In this document: positions 30,948 through 40,066 of the stretch, piece by piece
Layout of the letters: each line of letters opens with the position of its first letter
How positions within the stretch are numbered: position 1 is the first letter of the stretch
Assembly (NCBI RefSeq): GCF_000376225.1
Contig: NZ_AQXL01000108.1
Span: 1 to 40,744 of the forward strand
Source: Effusibacillus pohliae DSM 22757
Lineage (GTDB): Bacteria; Bacillota; Bacilli; Tumebacillales; Effusibacillaceae
Direction: 5' to 3'
DNA: 40,744 nt
Notes under the pieces: model-generated
Told to the model about the DNA's origin: nothing
Database searches by the model: none
What the model saw: only the letters and a program-made list of their open reading frames with translations
Position numbers and translations under genes: made by a program

Positions 30948-31091
30948 CGCTATACCTCCTCGCTCTCACTTGGCCATCCTGTCACTTGCAATGGTGGTCC
31001 CGCCCTCCGCCGGCTGAGGGACCGTCCGCTGTTCGAAGCCGGTCCCGCCAGCCCGCTCGCAGTGGCGCAGGCCGCTCCCGCCCCGCCCGGG

Positions 31092-32477
31092 TCACGGCCG
31101 GCGAAACGGTGTTCGCCTGATGAACTGCCCGAATCCCGGACGCCCGACAAACTGTTTGTCGCGGATCACAAACTCGCCCCGCAACAGAACGGATACCACC
31201 TGTCCATGCACCTTCATTCCTTCAAACGGATTGTAGTCCACGTTCATATGGTGGGTGGCGGCCGACAAGATTCGCGTGGCTCCCGGATCGAAAATCACCA
31301 GATCGGCGTCCGACCCGACGGCGATCGTGCCTTTCCGCGGGAACATGCCGAACAGTTTGGCCGCTTTCGTGGCGATCACATCGACGAACTGGTTGAGGCT
31401 GATCCGCCCTTTGTGCACTCCTTCCGAGTAGACGACGCCGAAACGGTCTTCAATCAGCGGGCCGCCGTTCGGGATCTTGGTGAAATCGCCTCTCCCCAAC
31501 TCCTTCTGGCCCTTGAAATTGAAGGAACACTGATCGGAGCCGACCGTTTGCAGAATGCCGTTGCACAACGCGTTCCACAGCACGTCCTGGTGCCATTTCT
31601 CGCGCAGCGGCGGCGACCACACATATTTCGCTCCGGCAAAATCGGGCTGTTCCAAATAGCTGATGTCAAGCACCAGGTATTGGGGACAGGTCTCGCCGTA
31701 CACCTGCCACCCTTTCTCCCTCGCCTCGGCAATCTGCCGCACCGCCTGCGCGCAGGAGACGTGAACCACGTACAGTTGCGAATCGGCAAGCGCGGTGAGA
31801 GCGGCCGCCCGGCCGGTCGCCTCCCCTTCCGCCTCCGGCGGCCGGGTGAGCGCATGATAGATCGGATCGGTCTTGCCTTCCGCCAACGCCCGTTTCGTCA
31901 GATAATCGATCACATCGCCGTTCTCCGCGTGCACCTGCACGAGGGCGCCCAATTCCCTGGCGCGGACCAATGTTTTGAACAGGGTTTCATCGTCCGCTTG
32001 CAGAACATTTTTATACGCCATGAACACTTTCAGCGACACGATTCCCTCTTCCGCCACAACATGCGCCAGTTCTTCCAGCACCTGGTCGTTCGCTTCGGCG
32101 ATCATCAGATGGAATCCGTAGTCGATCACCGCCTTGCCTCTCGCCTTCTCGTGCCAGATGGCGATCGCCTCCCGCAGCGATTGCCCTTTGTTGGACAGGC
32201 AAAAATCGATGATCGAGGTCGTTCCCCCGAACGCCGCCGCCCGCGTGCCGGAAGCGAAATCGTCCGCCGTGACCGTTCCGCCAAACGGCATATCGAGGTG
32301 TGTGTGCGGATCGATCCCGCCCGGGAACACATAACAGCCGCCCGCATCGATCACCTCCGCTCCGCTCGCCTCCAGTTGCTCGCCGATGGCGACCACTTTG
32401 TCCGCTTCGATCAAAACATCCGCCTGATACGTTTCGCTGGCGGTGACCACCGTTCCGCCGCGAATCAGTTTGCGCAT
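31092..32477 (-). CDS. hydA: Dihydropyrimidinase (D-hydantoinase)
   Basis: The 461-residue cyclic amidohydrolase opens dihydrouracil/dihydrothymine to the N-carbamoyl beta-amino acid. Metal ligands are visible: 'GGIDPHTHLDMPFGG' (HxH), the carbamylated Lys in 'SLKVFMAYKN', 'LVQVHAENGD', 'YVVHVSCAQA' and 'TVGSDQCSF' (Asp). The length matches the family (about 460). The start ATG at 32477 lies inside the end of preA, a 13-bp overlap in another frame, with GGGGGGATC as ribosome site. It is therefore translationally coupled to preA. Confidence 0.95.
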   Translation of the reverse strand: MRKLIRGGTVVTASETYQADVLIEADKVVAIGEQLEASGAEVIDAGGCYVFPGGIDPHTHLDMPFGGTVTADDFASGTRAAAFGGTTSIIDFCLSNKGQSLREAIAIWHEKARGKAVIDYGFHLMIAEANDQVLEELAHVVAEEGIVSLKVFMAYKNVLQADDETLFKTLVRARELGALVQVHAENGDVIDYLTKRALAEGKTDPIYHALTRPPEAEGEATGRAAALTALADSQLYVVHVSCAQAVRQIAEAREKGWQVYGETCPQYLVLDISYLEQPDFAGAKYVWSPPLREKWHQDVLWNALCNGILQTVGSDQCSFNFKGQKELGRGDFTKIPNGGPLIEDRFGVVYSEGVHKGRISLNQFVDVIATKAAKLFGMFPRKGTIAVGSDADLVIFDPGATRILSAATHHMNVDYNPFEGMKVHGQVVSVLLRGEFVIRDKQFVGRPGFGQFIRRTPFRRP

Positions 32478-33784
32478 CTATGATCCCCCCGCTTGTTCAT
32501 CGTTTCGCCGCCGCAGGACGCTTGACCAGCCAACGCCGCCTGCCGTTGATTCCATGTCAGCGGCGGCTTGCCTGTGACAATTTCCACCATTTGGATCGTA
32601 CCTTCCACGGGGCATACGATTTGGCACAGATTGCACCCGACGCACTCGTCTTCACGCACCACCAGGTGCTGTTTGCCGGTCCGCTCGTCATGCACGATGT
32701 CGATACATTGATGGGAAGCGTCCTCACACGCGATATGGCACTTGTTGCAGTTGATGCAGGTCGCTTCGTTGATGCGGGCGACGATTTTGTAGTTGAGATT
32801 GAGATTGCCCCAGTCGGAATAGGTGTGCAGGGATTTGCCGATGATGTCCCTGACGGACGGGATCCCTTTTTGATCCAGATAGTGATTCAACCCATCGATC
32901 ATATCCTCGACGATGCGGAACCCGTGATGCATGGCGGCTGTACAAACCTGCACGCCGGAAGCGCCCATCAGCAAAAATTCAACAGCGTCGCGCCAGGTCG
33001 AAATTCCGCCGATGCCCGAGATGGGGATGCCGACCAACGGATCGCGCGCACACTCCGCCACCATGTTGAGCGCGATCGGCTTCACCGCCGGCCCGCAATA
33101 GCCGCCGTGCGCCCCCTTTCCGTCCACATGCGGAATCGGCAGCCATGTATCAAGGTCGACCCCCATCAAACTGTTGATCGTGTTAATCAGACTGATCGCA
33201 TCCGCGCCGCCTTCCCTCGCCGCTCTTGCGGTGAACCGGATGTCGGTGATGTTCGGCGTCAGCTTGACAATCACGGGCGTTTGCGCGACCTCTTTCACCC
33301 ACTCCGTTTGTTGCCGGACAAGGTCCGGATGCTGGCCGACAGCCGACCCCATCCCCCGTTCCGCCATTCCGTGCGGACAGCCGAAATTCAGTTCCAATCC
33401 GTCGACGCCAACCGCTTCCACCGCCTTCACGATTTCATGCCATTTCTCCCGCTTCGGTTCGACCATCAGCGACGCGATCAGCGCGTGTTGGGGAAACCGT
33501 TTTTTCACCTCCGCCATTTCCCTGAGATTGACCTCTAACGGACGGTCGGTAATCAGTTCAATATTGTTGAATCCCAGTACGCGCTGTCCGCCATAATGCA
33601 GAGCGGCAAACCGGGATGTGACATTGATGATCGGGTCGTCCGTCAGCGTCTTCCAAACCGCTCCTCCCCAACCGGCTTCAAACGCCCGCATCACCTGGTA
33701 GCCCGAATTGGTCGGGGGAGCGGATGCCAGCCAAAACGGATTCGGTGATTTGATTCCGGCCAGTTCGATCTGCAGATCCGCCAT
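32465..33784 (-). CDS. preA: NAD-dependent dihydropyrimidine dehydrogenase, PreA subunit
   Basis: The 439-residue protein has an FMN-binding dihydroorotate dehydrogenase-like barrel (about 1-310). The catalytic cysteine is C136 in 'ELNFGCPHGMAERGMGSAVG'. A C-terminal 2x[4Fe-4S] ferredoxin domain follows, with 'CINCNKCHIACEDASHQC' and 'CVGCNLCQIVCPVEG'. With PreT it reduces uracil and thymine to the 5,6-dihydro forms. It follows preT by about 55 bp and overlaps hydA. A short Cys-containing tail ends the protein, 'SCGGETMNKRGDHRCAN'. Confidence 0.94.
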   Translation of the reverse strand: MADLQIELAGIKSPNPFWLASAPPTNSGYQVMRAFEAGWGGAVWKTLTDDPIINVTSRFAALHYGGQRVLGFNNIELITDRPLEVNLREMAEVKKRFPQHALIASLMVEPKREKWHEIVKAVEAVGVDGLELNFGCPHGMAERGMGSAVGQHPDLVRQQTEWVKEVAQTPVIVKLTPNITDIRFTARAAREGGADAISLINTINSLMGVDLDTWLPIPHVDGKGAHGGYCGPAVKPIALNMVAECARDPLVGIPISGIGGISTWRDAVEFLLMGASGVQVCTAAMHHGFRIVEDMIDGLNHYLDQKGIPSVRDIIGKSLHTYSDWGNLNLNYKIVARINEATCINCNKCHIACEDASHQCIDIVHDERTGKQHLVVREDECVGCNLCQIVCPVEGTIQMVEIVTGKPPLTWNQRQAALAGQASCGGETMNKRGDHRCAN

Positions 33785-33840
33785 GTTTCCCGCCTCCTTG
33801 CATCCGATTTGATAGGATCATTGAAACAGGTGGGCACGCA

Positions 33841-35205
33841 TCAACCGGCTGGCGATTGCTGTTCCAACGCGGCATGAATCGCATAAGCCGCCCGTTTGCC
33901 CTGCTCCGCGGCGTCGACCACCATCGCGTCCGTCTTGCCGCCTCCGAAAATAAAATCGCCCGCGGCAAACACGTTCGTCCGCGATGTTTTGTACGTTCCT
34001 TCTTCCACGATGGGGATTCCGTTCCGGTGATTGATTCCAAACGCCTCGATCAACGGCAACTGCCGTTCCTGCCCGATCGCTTTGATCACATAATCGACCT
34101 CGACCACAAACTCGCTGCCGGGTACCGGAACCGGCCGTCTCCGCCCTTTCTCGTCCGGTTCCCCCAGTTCCATCCGGATCAGCTCAAGCGCGGTGACTCG
34201 GCCATCCACACCGAGGATCCTTGTTGGCGCCACCCGCCAACGGAATTCCACCCCGTCCTGTTTGGCGAACTCGTACTCGAAATCATAGGCGGTCATCTCC
34301 TGCTGCGTGCGGCGATAGAAAATCTGGACCCGTTCCGCCCCCAGCCGCACCGAACAGGTGGCCGCATCGATCGCCGTGTTGCCCGCTCCGATCACAGCCA
34401 CTTTTTTCCCGATCAAATCGCGCGTCAACGGTTTCGTCTTGGTCTCCTCGATAAACGAAATCGCATCCCAGACGCCCGCCAGTTCCTCGCCTTCGATCCC
34501 CAGGCGGGGGACGGCCCCCATACCGACCGCCAGCAACACCGCGTCGTGTGTATCCACGAGCTCTTGTGCATGTACATCCACCCCCACCTTGACGCCATAG
34601 CGGAAACGCACGCCGAGCGATTCGACCTGTTCAGCCTCCCACAGCGGAATCTCCTGCGGCAGCCGGAAGGACACGATCCCGTACGTGTTCAGCCCGCCCG
34701 CTTTTTCTTTCGCTTCATAGACGGTGACATCATACCCGATCCGGGCCAGTTCGCGGGCGGCCGACAAGCCTGCCGGTCCGGCGCCGACGATCGCCACCCT
34801 GCGGCCGTTTGGCGCCCCGGCTTGAAATAACACCGCCCGGTTCCAGATCGCCCAATCGGTCGCATACCGTTGCAACAGGCCGATCATGATCGGGCGCGAC
34901 GCATGGTTTAACACACAAGCGCCTTCGCACAGTTCGGAAGTCGGGCACACCCGCGCGCAACTCGCCCCCACAGGATTGGACTCCATGATCGTTCTGGCCG
35001 AGCCGTACAGGTTGCCGGTGGCGATTTTTTTGATAAAAGACGGAATGTCAATCCTCGTCGGACACGCTTTGACGCAAGGCGCGTCATAACAAAACAGGCA
35101 GCGGTTCGCCTCATCAACCGCTTCTTTCGGTTTCAGCGGCGGCACCACTTCCCGAAAATTGGCGTGGAGATCCTCCACGGGGATGAACGCCTGTTTCACT
35201 GCCAT
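33841..35205 (-). CDS. preT: Dihydropyrimidine dehydrogenase, PreT subunit (GltD-like)
   Basis: The 454-residue flavoprotein is of the GltD/PreT type. An N-terminal Fe-S domain has 'CLFCYDAPCVKACPTRIDIP' and 'CARVCPTSELCEGACV'. An FAD-binding domain ('VAIVGAGPAGLSAARELAR') and an NAD-binding domain ('VAVIGAGNTAIDAA') follow, ending with 'NVFAAGDFIFGGGKTDAMVV'. It passes electrons from NAD(P)H to PreA. The start is the ATG at 35205 after AAGGGGG; the longer frame to 35316 has no ribosome site. It is the first gene of the operon; an operator-like site lies 220 bp upstream. Confidence 0.94.
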   Translation of the reverse strand: MAVKQAFIPVEDLHANFREVVPPLKPKEAVDEANRCLFCYDAPCVKACPTRIDIPSFIKKIATGNLYGSARTIMESNPVGASCARVCPTSELCEGACVLNHASRPIMIGLLQRYATDWAIWNRAVLFQAGAPNGRRVAIVGAGPAGLSAARELARIGYDVTVYEAKEKAGGLNTYGIVSFRLPQEIPLWEAEQVESLGVRFRYGVKVGVDVHAQELVDTHDAVLLAVGMGAVPRLGIEGEELAGVWDAISFIEETKTKPLTRDLIGKKVAVIGAGNTAIDAATCSVRLGAERVQIFYRRTQQEMTAYDFEYEFAKQDGVEFRWRVAPTRILGVDGRVTALELIRMELGEPDEKGRRRPVPVPGSEFVVEVDYVIKAIGQERQLPLIEAFGINHRNGIPIVEEGTYKTSRTNVFAAGDFIFGGGKTDAMVVDAAEQGKRAAYAIHAALEQQSPAG

Positions 35206-35422
35206 TCCGATACCCCCTTGATGAGTGGTAGAATCGATGTTTTGGAAACCGCCTGGCGGTCGCTTGGCAGATGATCCAAATCGGTGATCGGCCGGGATGT
35301 GTGAGCATTCGGACACAACCGTCAGTCCCGCTCTTCCGTGTCCCCCTTTGTCCTCATTTTGCTGTTCGGTTTATTTTATCGATGCATATTTGAAAAGATT
35401 CTTGGACTCGTTGTCAGCTTTT

Positions 35423-35451
35423 TTTGACAAACGTTTTTACATTTTGTCAAA
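35423..35451. promoter_or_regulatory. Operator-like element upstream of preT, copy 2
   Basis: TTTGACAAA (35423-35431) and TTTGTCAAA (35443-35451) are inverted half-sites 20 bp apart, two helical turns. The block 35429-35448 matches the block upstream of mmsA (24297-24316) at 18 of 20 positions. Apart from this site and the ywhD terminator, the gap 35206-35528 holds nothing I can name. Confidence 0.6.
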
Positions 35452-35453
35452 TC

Positions 35454-35494
35454 AAAAAACGGGCGTTTCTTTCGCCGTCGCAAAAGAAACGCCC
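35454..35494 (-). terminator. Terminator of ywhD
   Basis: On the minus strand GGGCGTTTCTTT ... AAAGAAACGCCC forms a 12-bp perfect stem followed by GTTTTTTG. It ends three bases before the operator-like element. Confidence 0.92.
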
Positions 35495-35528
35495 GCCCAC
35501 AGTCACTGCTACACCCCGGAAGGAGGCG

Positions 35529-35996
35529 CTACTCCCCAAACGCTTCACGCACTTCGGGACGAGATTGGTTCCACAGTTCGCCGCCGCGAAACTCTTTCAG
35601 GAAAGCGCCCAGCTTAGCTTTCTCCTCCGGTTCCAGCACCTCCAGTTTGATCAGGCCTTTCATCGCATCGCTCATTTTGTTGACCTGATCAGGCAAACTT
35701 TTGTATCCCAGTTTGGCCTCCACGTCGATCCGGAACGGAATCGCCGCACAAATGCCGTGGTAGCCCATGCCGGTCTCGCCTTTTTTCAGCGTCACCCAGA
35801 CGACACACACGCGCCGTCCGTTCGGAATCTGGTCGGGGCTTTTCGCGCCAAACTGGATGCCCCGTTCCACCCGGCTCTTCCCGTGAATCGCCCCGTTGTC
35901 CACAAACACGGAATCCCCGTCGATAATGACTGCCGACAGCGAAGCAAACTCATCGGGCGTGTCATGCCCCGTCTTTGCCGTCAAACTTAACTCCAT
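35529..35996 (-). CDS. ywhD: YwhD family protein
   Basis: The 155-residue protein resembles Bacillus YwhD (about 170 aa). Conserved-looking blocks are 'VDNGAIHGKSRVERGIQF', 'IPNGRRVCVVWVTL', 'LGYKSLPDQVNKMSDAMKG' and the C-terminal 'GGELWNQSR'. The function is unknown; the protein is cytosolic with no membrane segment. It stands in a minus-strand series with the EamA transporter gene 45 bp upstream. The ATG at 35996 follows a GGAGGCGAC site. Confidence 0.85.
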   Translation of the reverse strand: MELSLTAKTGHDTPDEFASLSAVIIDGDSVFVDNGAIHGKSRVERGIQFGAKSPDQIPNGRRVCVVWVTLKKGETGMGYHGICAAIPFRIDVEAKLGYKSLPDQVNKMSDAMKGLIKLEVLEPEEKAKLGAFLKEFRGGELWNQSRPEVREAFGE

Positions 35997-36041
35997 CCGT
36001 GTCGCCTCCCATACTGTTTGTATCGGCTCCGGCCCTGCCCT

Positions 36042-37001
36042 CTAATGCCCAACCTGCTTGGAAGGCAGGGAAGTCGGCAAGTTTGCAACCGGCCGCCTGG
36101 GGTTCATCGTGCCGAGATACACGCCAATCAACACGGTGACAAACCCGACCGCATGAATCCAGATCATCCGCTCGCCTAAAAGCAGAACGGCAAACACCAG
36201 GCTGGCCGCCGGCATCCCGTTGAGGAACATAGCGGTGCGGCCCGCCCCGATTTTTTGGATACCGTTGTTCCACCAGATGCCGCACAACCCGGTGGCCACC
36301 CAGGCGGAGAACAGCAGCACCGTCCAGACGAACCAGTCGGCGGGCCATGTGACGCCGCCCCTCTCCTGCGTCTCAAACACGGAAGCAACCGCCAGACACA
36401 ACGTGCCGACCGCATGCATATAAGCGGTGATCGCCACCACCGAGACAGTTTCCGCCGCTTTCTTCACGAACAGACCGCCCGCCACATAAAACAGCATCGC
36501 TGCGACCACCAGCCATTCCCCTTTTCCAAACAGAAAGCGGCCGTTTCCTTCCAGCATCGAATCGCCCGCCACCACCAGGAACACACCGGAAAACCCCATG
36601 ACCAACCCGAGCACCCGGTTCCACGTCAACGGTTCGCGAAACAAAAAATAGGCCAAAAGCCCCGTGACCAGCGGGTTCAGGGCCAGAATCAGCGAACCGG
36701 TCGAGGCGTTCGCCGTTTGCAGTCCCATCGCCAGCGTCGTCTGGTGCAAAAAGATGGCGGACACGCCAGCCCCGATAATGTACAGCCAAGACCGCGCCGG
36801 GATCTGCCGGAACGAAGGATGCTGCCCGCCCCGCCACCAAACCAGGATCGCCAGCAGCAACAAAGTGGCAGCCCCGATTCGTACCGCCGCCAGCGTGATG
36901 GGCGGAAAATGTCCCACCAAGAATTTCACCATCACCACATTCAAGCCCCAAATCACGACGACAGCCGCAAGCAGCGCTTTGACCGCCCGGTCTTCCCTCA
37001 T
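36042..37001 (-). CDS. EamA/DMT-superfamily transporter
   Basis: The 319-residue protein has ten predicted transmembrane helices as two EamA repeats (about 5-140 and 155-295). Typical elements are 'VVVIWGLNVVMVKFL' in helix 1, 'PLVTGLLAYFLFREPLTWNR' in repeat 1 and 'PAASLVFAVLLLGERMIWIH' in repeat 2. Such proteins export or import amino acids and other metabolites; the substrate cannot be predicted. A short polar C-terminal tail follows the last helix. AGAAGAGTGG precedes the ATG. It sits between dapF and ywhD. Confidence 0.9.
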   Translation of the reverse strand: MREDRAVKALLAAVVVIWGLNVVMVKFLVGHFPPITLAAVRIGAATLLLLAILVWWRGGQHPSFRQIPARSWLYIIGAGVSAIFLHQTTLAMGLQTANASTGSLILALNPLVTGLLAYFLFREPLTWNRVLGLVMGFSGVFLVVAGDSMLEGNGRFLFGKGEWLVVAAMLFYVAGGLFVKKAAETVSVVAITAYMHAVGTLCLAVASVFETQERGGVTWPADWFVWTVLLFSAWVATGLCGIWWNNGIQKIGAGRTAMFLNGMPAASLVFAVLLLGERMIWIHAVGFVTVLIGVYLGTMNPRRPVANLPTSLPSKQVGH

Positions 37002-37101
37002 CGTTCCACTCTTCTTTCACACTGAAAAATTCGTTGCCCACACCCTTCTCCGGATCAGCCAGGTTCCCCGGCTCGCATCGCCCCCGGCAACAACTGCCGC
37101 C

Positions 37102-37944
37102 TTACCGGTAAAATACACCGTCGCAAATATACGCGGCCGGTCCCGTCATCAACACGGGGCCGTCTTCCTGCCACTCAATCTCCAGGTCGCCGCCGAGCAA
37201 ATGGACAAGCACCTTGCGGTCCAACCGGTCCGTCAGAATGCCCGCCACCACCGCCGCACAAGCGCCTGTGCCGCACGCCTGCGTGATGCCCGATCCGCGT
37301 TCCCACACGCGGAAGATGATTTCCCCGCGGTTCAGCACCTGGATAAACTCGACGTTCACCCGCTCGGGAAACAACGGATGGCGCTCAATCAGCGGACCGA
37401 CTGCCGCCACATTCACCTGATCTAGATCGTCAACAAAAATCACCGCGTGCGGGTTCCCCATGGAAACGGCGGTAATTGTATACGGGGTTCCCTGAACGTC
37501 GATCGTCTCCAGGATCGTCGTCGTTTCCGGGTCGCCCAGCATCGGCAAGTCTTTTTTTAACAAACGGGGCGCCCCCATGTCGACCGTCACCAATTCCACC
37601 TTGTTGTCCTGCCCCACTTGAACGCGCGCCTGCACAACACCGCCCAGCGTTTCAATTTGAAACTCCCGCTTCCGGGTCATTCCCCGGTCATACACATATT
37701 TGGCGACGCTGCGCAGTCCGTTGCCGCAATTTTTTGCTTCCGATCCGTCATTGTTGAATACGCGCATGCGAAAATCGGCCTTGTCGGAAGGCCCGATCAG
37801 GATCATCCCGTCGGCGCCGATCCCGGTGTTGACATCGCTGACGCGAACAGCCAGTTCCGGCAGTTCCTCCTCGCAGAGCGTTTCCTCAAACAGATTCACA
37901 TAGATATAATTGTTGCCTAACCCATGCATTTTCGTGAATTTCAA
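37102..37944 (-). CDS. dapF: Diaminopimelate epimerase
   Basis: This enzyme interconverts LL- and meso-diaminopimelate for lysine and peptidoglycan synthesis. Both catalytic cysteines are visible, in '[17 protein letters not shown]' and '[16 protein letters not shown]'. From TTG at 37944 the protein begins '[15 protein letters not shown]' after the initiator, matching family N-termini, and GGGGTGAACGGA lies just before. The ATG at 37968 would add eight residues but has a weak site and lies only a few bases from the expected transcript start, since a TATAAT box is at 37986-37991. The length is 280 aa, normal for the family. Confidence 0.93.
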   Translation of the reverse strand: MKFTKMHGLGNNYIYVNLFEETLCEEELPELAVRVSDVNTGIGADGMILIGPSDKADFRMRVFNNDGSEAKNCGNGLRSVAKYVYDRGMTRKREFQIETLGGVVQARVQVGQDNKVELVTVDMGAPRLLKKDLPMLGDPETTTILETIDVQGTPYTITAVSMGNPHAVIFVDDLDQVNVAAVGPLIERHPLFPERVNVEFIQVLNRGEIIFRVWERGSGITQACGTGACAAVVAGILTDRLDRKVLVHLLGGDLEIEWQEDGPVLMTGPAAYICDGVFYR

Positions 37945-38023
37945 TCCGTTCACCCCATACCGTCCCATCCGTGATTCTTCTTTCTATTATAACGGATCGA
38001 ACGGAAAACGCGCGTTTGATTTT

Positions 38024-39256
38024 TCAATCCAGCGGCACTCTGCCGACCGTGACGAGCGTCGACTTGTCCAGATCCAGCACCGTTTGCGCCAGTTCGGTCA
38101 CGTCATCCCGCGACACATTGGCAATCGCCCGCAGGTCTTCCTCGACCGGACGAATGCGGCCGAACACCGCTTCATCAACCAACAGCCGTTCCGCGCGCCA
38201 GCTCAACTGGTCGACGCCAAACAGCAGATTCGCCCGCAACGTCGCTTTTGCCAGCTCGATTTCGTCGGCTGTCACATCATGCCGAATCGCCGCCACTTCC
38301 CGCCGGATCTCGTCCAGCAACCGCCCGGCGTTGTCAGGATGCGTTGCCGATTGAATGCCGTACAATCCGATCTCCTGCCAGCCAGAATAAAATCCTCCGA
38401 TCGAATAAGCGAGTCCCAGTTCGTTGCGGATTTTGCGGAACAGCCGCGACCACGAATCCCCGCCAAGAATCGAGGTCAGCACATCGAACGCCGGAAGTTT
38501 TCCGTCGCTTAGCGGCGGTGCCTGAAACCCGATGAAAATTTGCTCCTGCTCATGCTCCTCGTCGATATGCAAACGGGGTGACCGGGCGATCCGCACGGGA
38601 GGCTTCGGCTTGCTCAACCGCTTGTCCGCTCCGAACCAGCGCGCGAGCACCTCCACCACTCGCTCGTGTTCCAGGTTTCCCGCGACAGCCACGATCAGAT
38701 TTTCGGGAGTATAGTAGGATTCGGCAAATTCCCGCAGGTCACCCCTGCCGATCGCCGCGATCGTCTCCTCCGTACCGAGGATCGGATGGCCAAAATCGCC
38801 CAGCACCTGATGGTACAAACAATCTTCCCCCCAGGCTGCCGGGTCGTCCCGCGTCATCCGCCACTCTTCCAGGATAATGTCCCGCTCCCGCTCGACCGCC
38901 TGCTCATCCAGCGCAAAGCGGCTCAACATCTCCGCCATGATCTCGAGCGCCTGCAGCATCGTCGAAGCCGGAGCCGTCAGGTCATAGACGGTCGATTCGA
39001 AGCCGGTCGACGCGTTCGCGACCGCACCCAGCCGGGCCAATTCCATCATCAGCGTATCGTGATTTTTGTCGGGCGTTCCCTGAAACACCATATGTTCGAG
39101 AAAATGGGCCGTTCCCCACCCGGCAGGCGCTTCATAAGCGGAACCGGCGGCGAAGCGAAAAAGCGCCACCGCTCCCTTGTGATGCGGCGTGCGCTCGGTG
39201 AGAATGCGAATGCCGTTTGGCAATCGCGTCCGTTGCACTGCAGAACGACCTGTCAT
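38024..39256 (-). CDS. M16-family (insulinase-like) zinc peptidase
   Basis: The 410-residue protein has the inverted zinc motif H51-FLE-H55 ('TAHFLEHMVFQGT') and the third ligand glutamate in 'RERDIILEEWRMTRDD'. Two homologous M16 half-domains are present ('SILGGDSWSRLFRKIRNE' in the second). It is similar to YmxG/MlpA-type processing peptidases of Firmicutes. The length matches (about 410). The ATG at 39256 overlaps the stop of the upstream ArsC-like gene as ATGA, so the two are coupled. It ends about 35 bp before the dapF promoter. Confidence 0.92.
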   Translation of the reverse strand: MTGRSAVQRTRLPNGIRILTERTPHHKGAVALFRFAAGSAYEAPAGWGTAHFLEHMVFQGTPDKNHDTLMMELARLGAVANASTGFESTVYDLTAPASTMLQALEIMAEMLSRFALDEQAVERERDIILEEWRMTRDDPAAWGEDCLYHQVLGDFGHPILGTEETIAAIGRGDLREFAESYYTPENLIVAVAGNLEHERVVEVLARWFGADKRLSKPKPPVRIARSPRLHIDEEHEQEQIFIGFQAPPLSDGKLPAFDVLTSILGGDSWSRLFRKIRNELGLAYSIGGFYSGWQEIGLYGIQSATHPDNAGRLLDEIRREVAAIRHDVTADEIELAKATLRANLLFGVDQLSWRAERLLVDEAVFGRIRPVEEDLRAIANVSRDDVTELAQTVLDLDKSTLVTVGRVPLD

Positions 39257-39615
39257 TCAGCCAACACCTTGTCCACTTCTTCCGGTTTGAATCCGACGGT
39301 CACCCTCTCCCCGCTGACGATGATCGGCCGTTTGACCAGCATGCCGTCAGATGCCAGCAGTTCAAGGATTGCCTCCTCGTCCATCTCTTTCAGTTTGTCT
39401 TTCAGGCCGAGCCCGCGGTATTTTTGTCCGCTCGTGTTGAACCATTTGCGGACGTCCAATCCGCTCTTTTCGATCCAAGCGCGCAGTTCTTCTTTTGTCG
39501 GCGGATTGTCGACGATGTGCCGCTCCTTGAGCGACACCCCTTTGCTTTCCAGGTATTTTTTCGCATTGCGGCACGTGGTGCATTTCGGATACTGAATGAA
39601 TAATACGTCAGTCAT
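39253..39615 (-). CDS. ArsC/Spx-superfamily protein (YusI-like)
   Basis: The 120-residue thioredoxin-fold protein has 'YPKCTTCRNAKKYLES', i.e. a CxxC at C12/C15, and the family's C-terminal 'LVKRPIIVSGERVTVGFKPE' with the anion-binding Arg. It belongs to the ArsC/Spx/YffB group; YusI-type members have unknown roles and are not proven arsenate reductases. AGGAGG precedes the ATG. It heads a two-gene unit with the M16 peptidase. No arsenic-resistance genes are nearby. Confidence 0.9.
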   Translation of the reverse strand: MTDVLFIQYPKCTTCRNAKKYLESKGVSLKERHIVDNPPTKEELRAWIEKSGLDVRKWFNTSGQKYRGLGLKDKLKEMDEEAILELLASDGMLVKRPIIVSGERVTVGFKPEEVDKVLAE

Positions 39616-39748
39616 GTTGGGATCCTCCTATCGTATCATTATCCGCAAATTCGACCGGAAAAACTGTAATACCTCTTACGGTTGTCCAGTCCAATAAATG
39701 GTATACTAGTACGTATCTACAACGTTTTTCACCGAAGGAGTGTTTCGC

Positions 39749-40004
39749 TTGAATCAAATCTCGAATGTACTGAACAAACAAGTCGCCAACTGGACCGTGT
39801 TGTATGTAAAATTGCACAATTGACGAATCGCCGGAGCAGATGGTGCAAGCGATCATCGACGACTACTCCACCATTATAGCCGAATTGAAAGCGGGAATGG
39901 AAATTGCCCAACAAGCGAATGATGAACCCACACATGATTTGCTGCTCGCCATCCACACCGGCCTGGAACAGCATGTATGGATGTTGCGTGCTTTCCTGAA
40001 ATAA
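39749..40004 (+). pseudogene. dps: dps (ferritin-like DNA-protection) gene with internal deletion
   Basis: TTG at 39749 with AAGGAG upstream opens the Dps N-terminus '[18 protein letters not shown]' and then meets TGA. Directly after, one base out of frame, comes the Dps C-terminus: '[20 protein letters not shown]', '[20 protein letters not shown]' and '[10 protein letters not shown]', ending at TAA 40002-40004. The whole middle of the protein (roughly 65-70 residues, including the ferroxidase histidine/acidic residues after 'LHN') is missing, and the frame is broken at the junction near 39822. The promoter, ribosome site and both ends are well preserved, so the deletion looks recent. Confidence 0.85.
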
Positions 40005-40015
40005 GCACGCTGCCG

Positions 40016-40041
40016 ACAGTCCTTCACCGGAAGGGCTGTCA
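40016..40041. other. Hairpin between dps relic and ABM gene
   Basis: GACAGTCCTTC-ACCG-GAAGGGCTGTC forms an 11-bp stem with one G-T pair. No T-run follows in either direction, so it is not a standard terminator; it may be a transcript-end or leader structure. Confidence 0.4.
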
Positions 40042-40066
40042 AAATTGTACAGGGAGGCTTCCAAAC

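Noticed and set aside
39253-39615. A true arsenate reductase
   Set aside because: The CxxC and C-terminal motif fit the broader ArsC/Spx/YusI group, and no ars genes are nearby.
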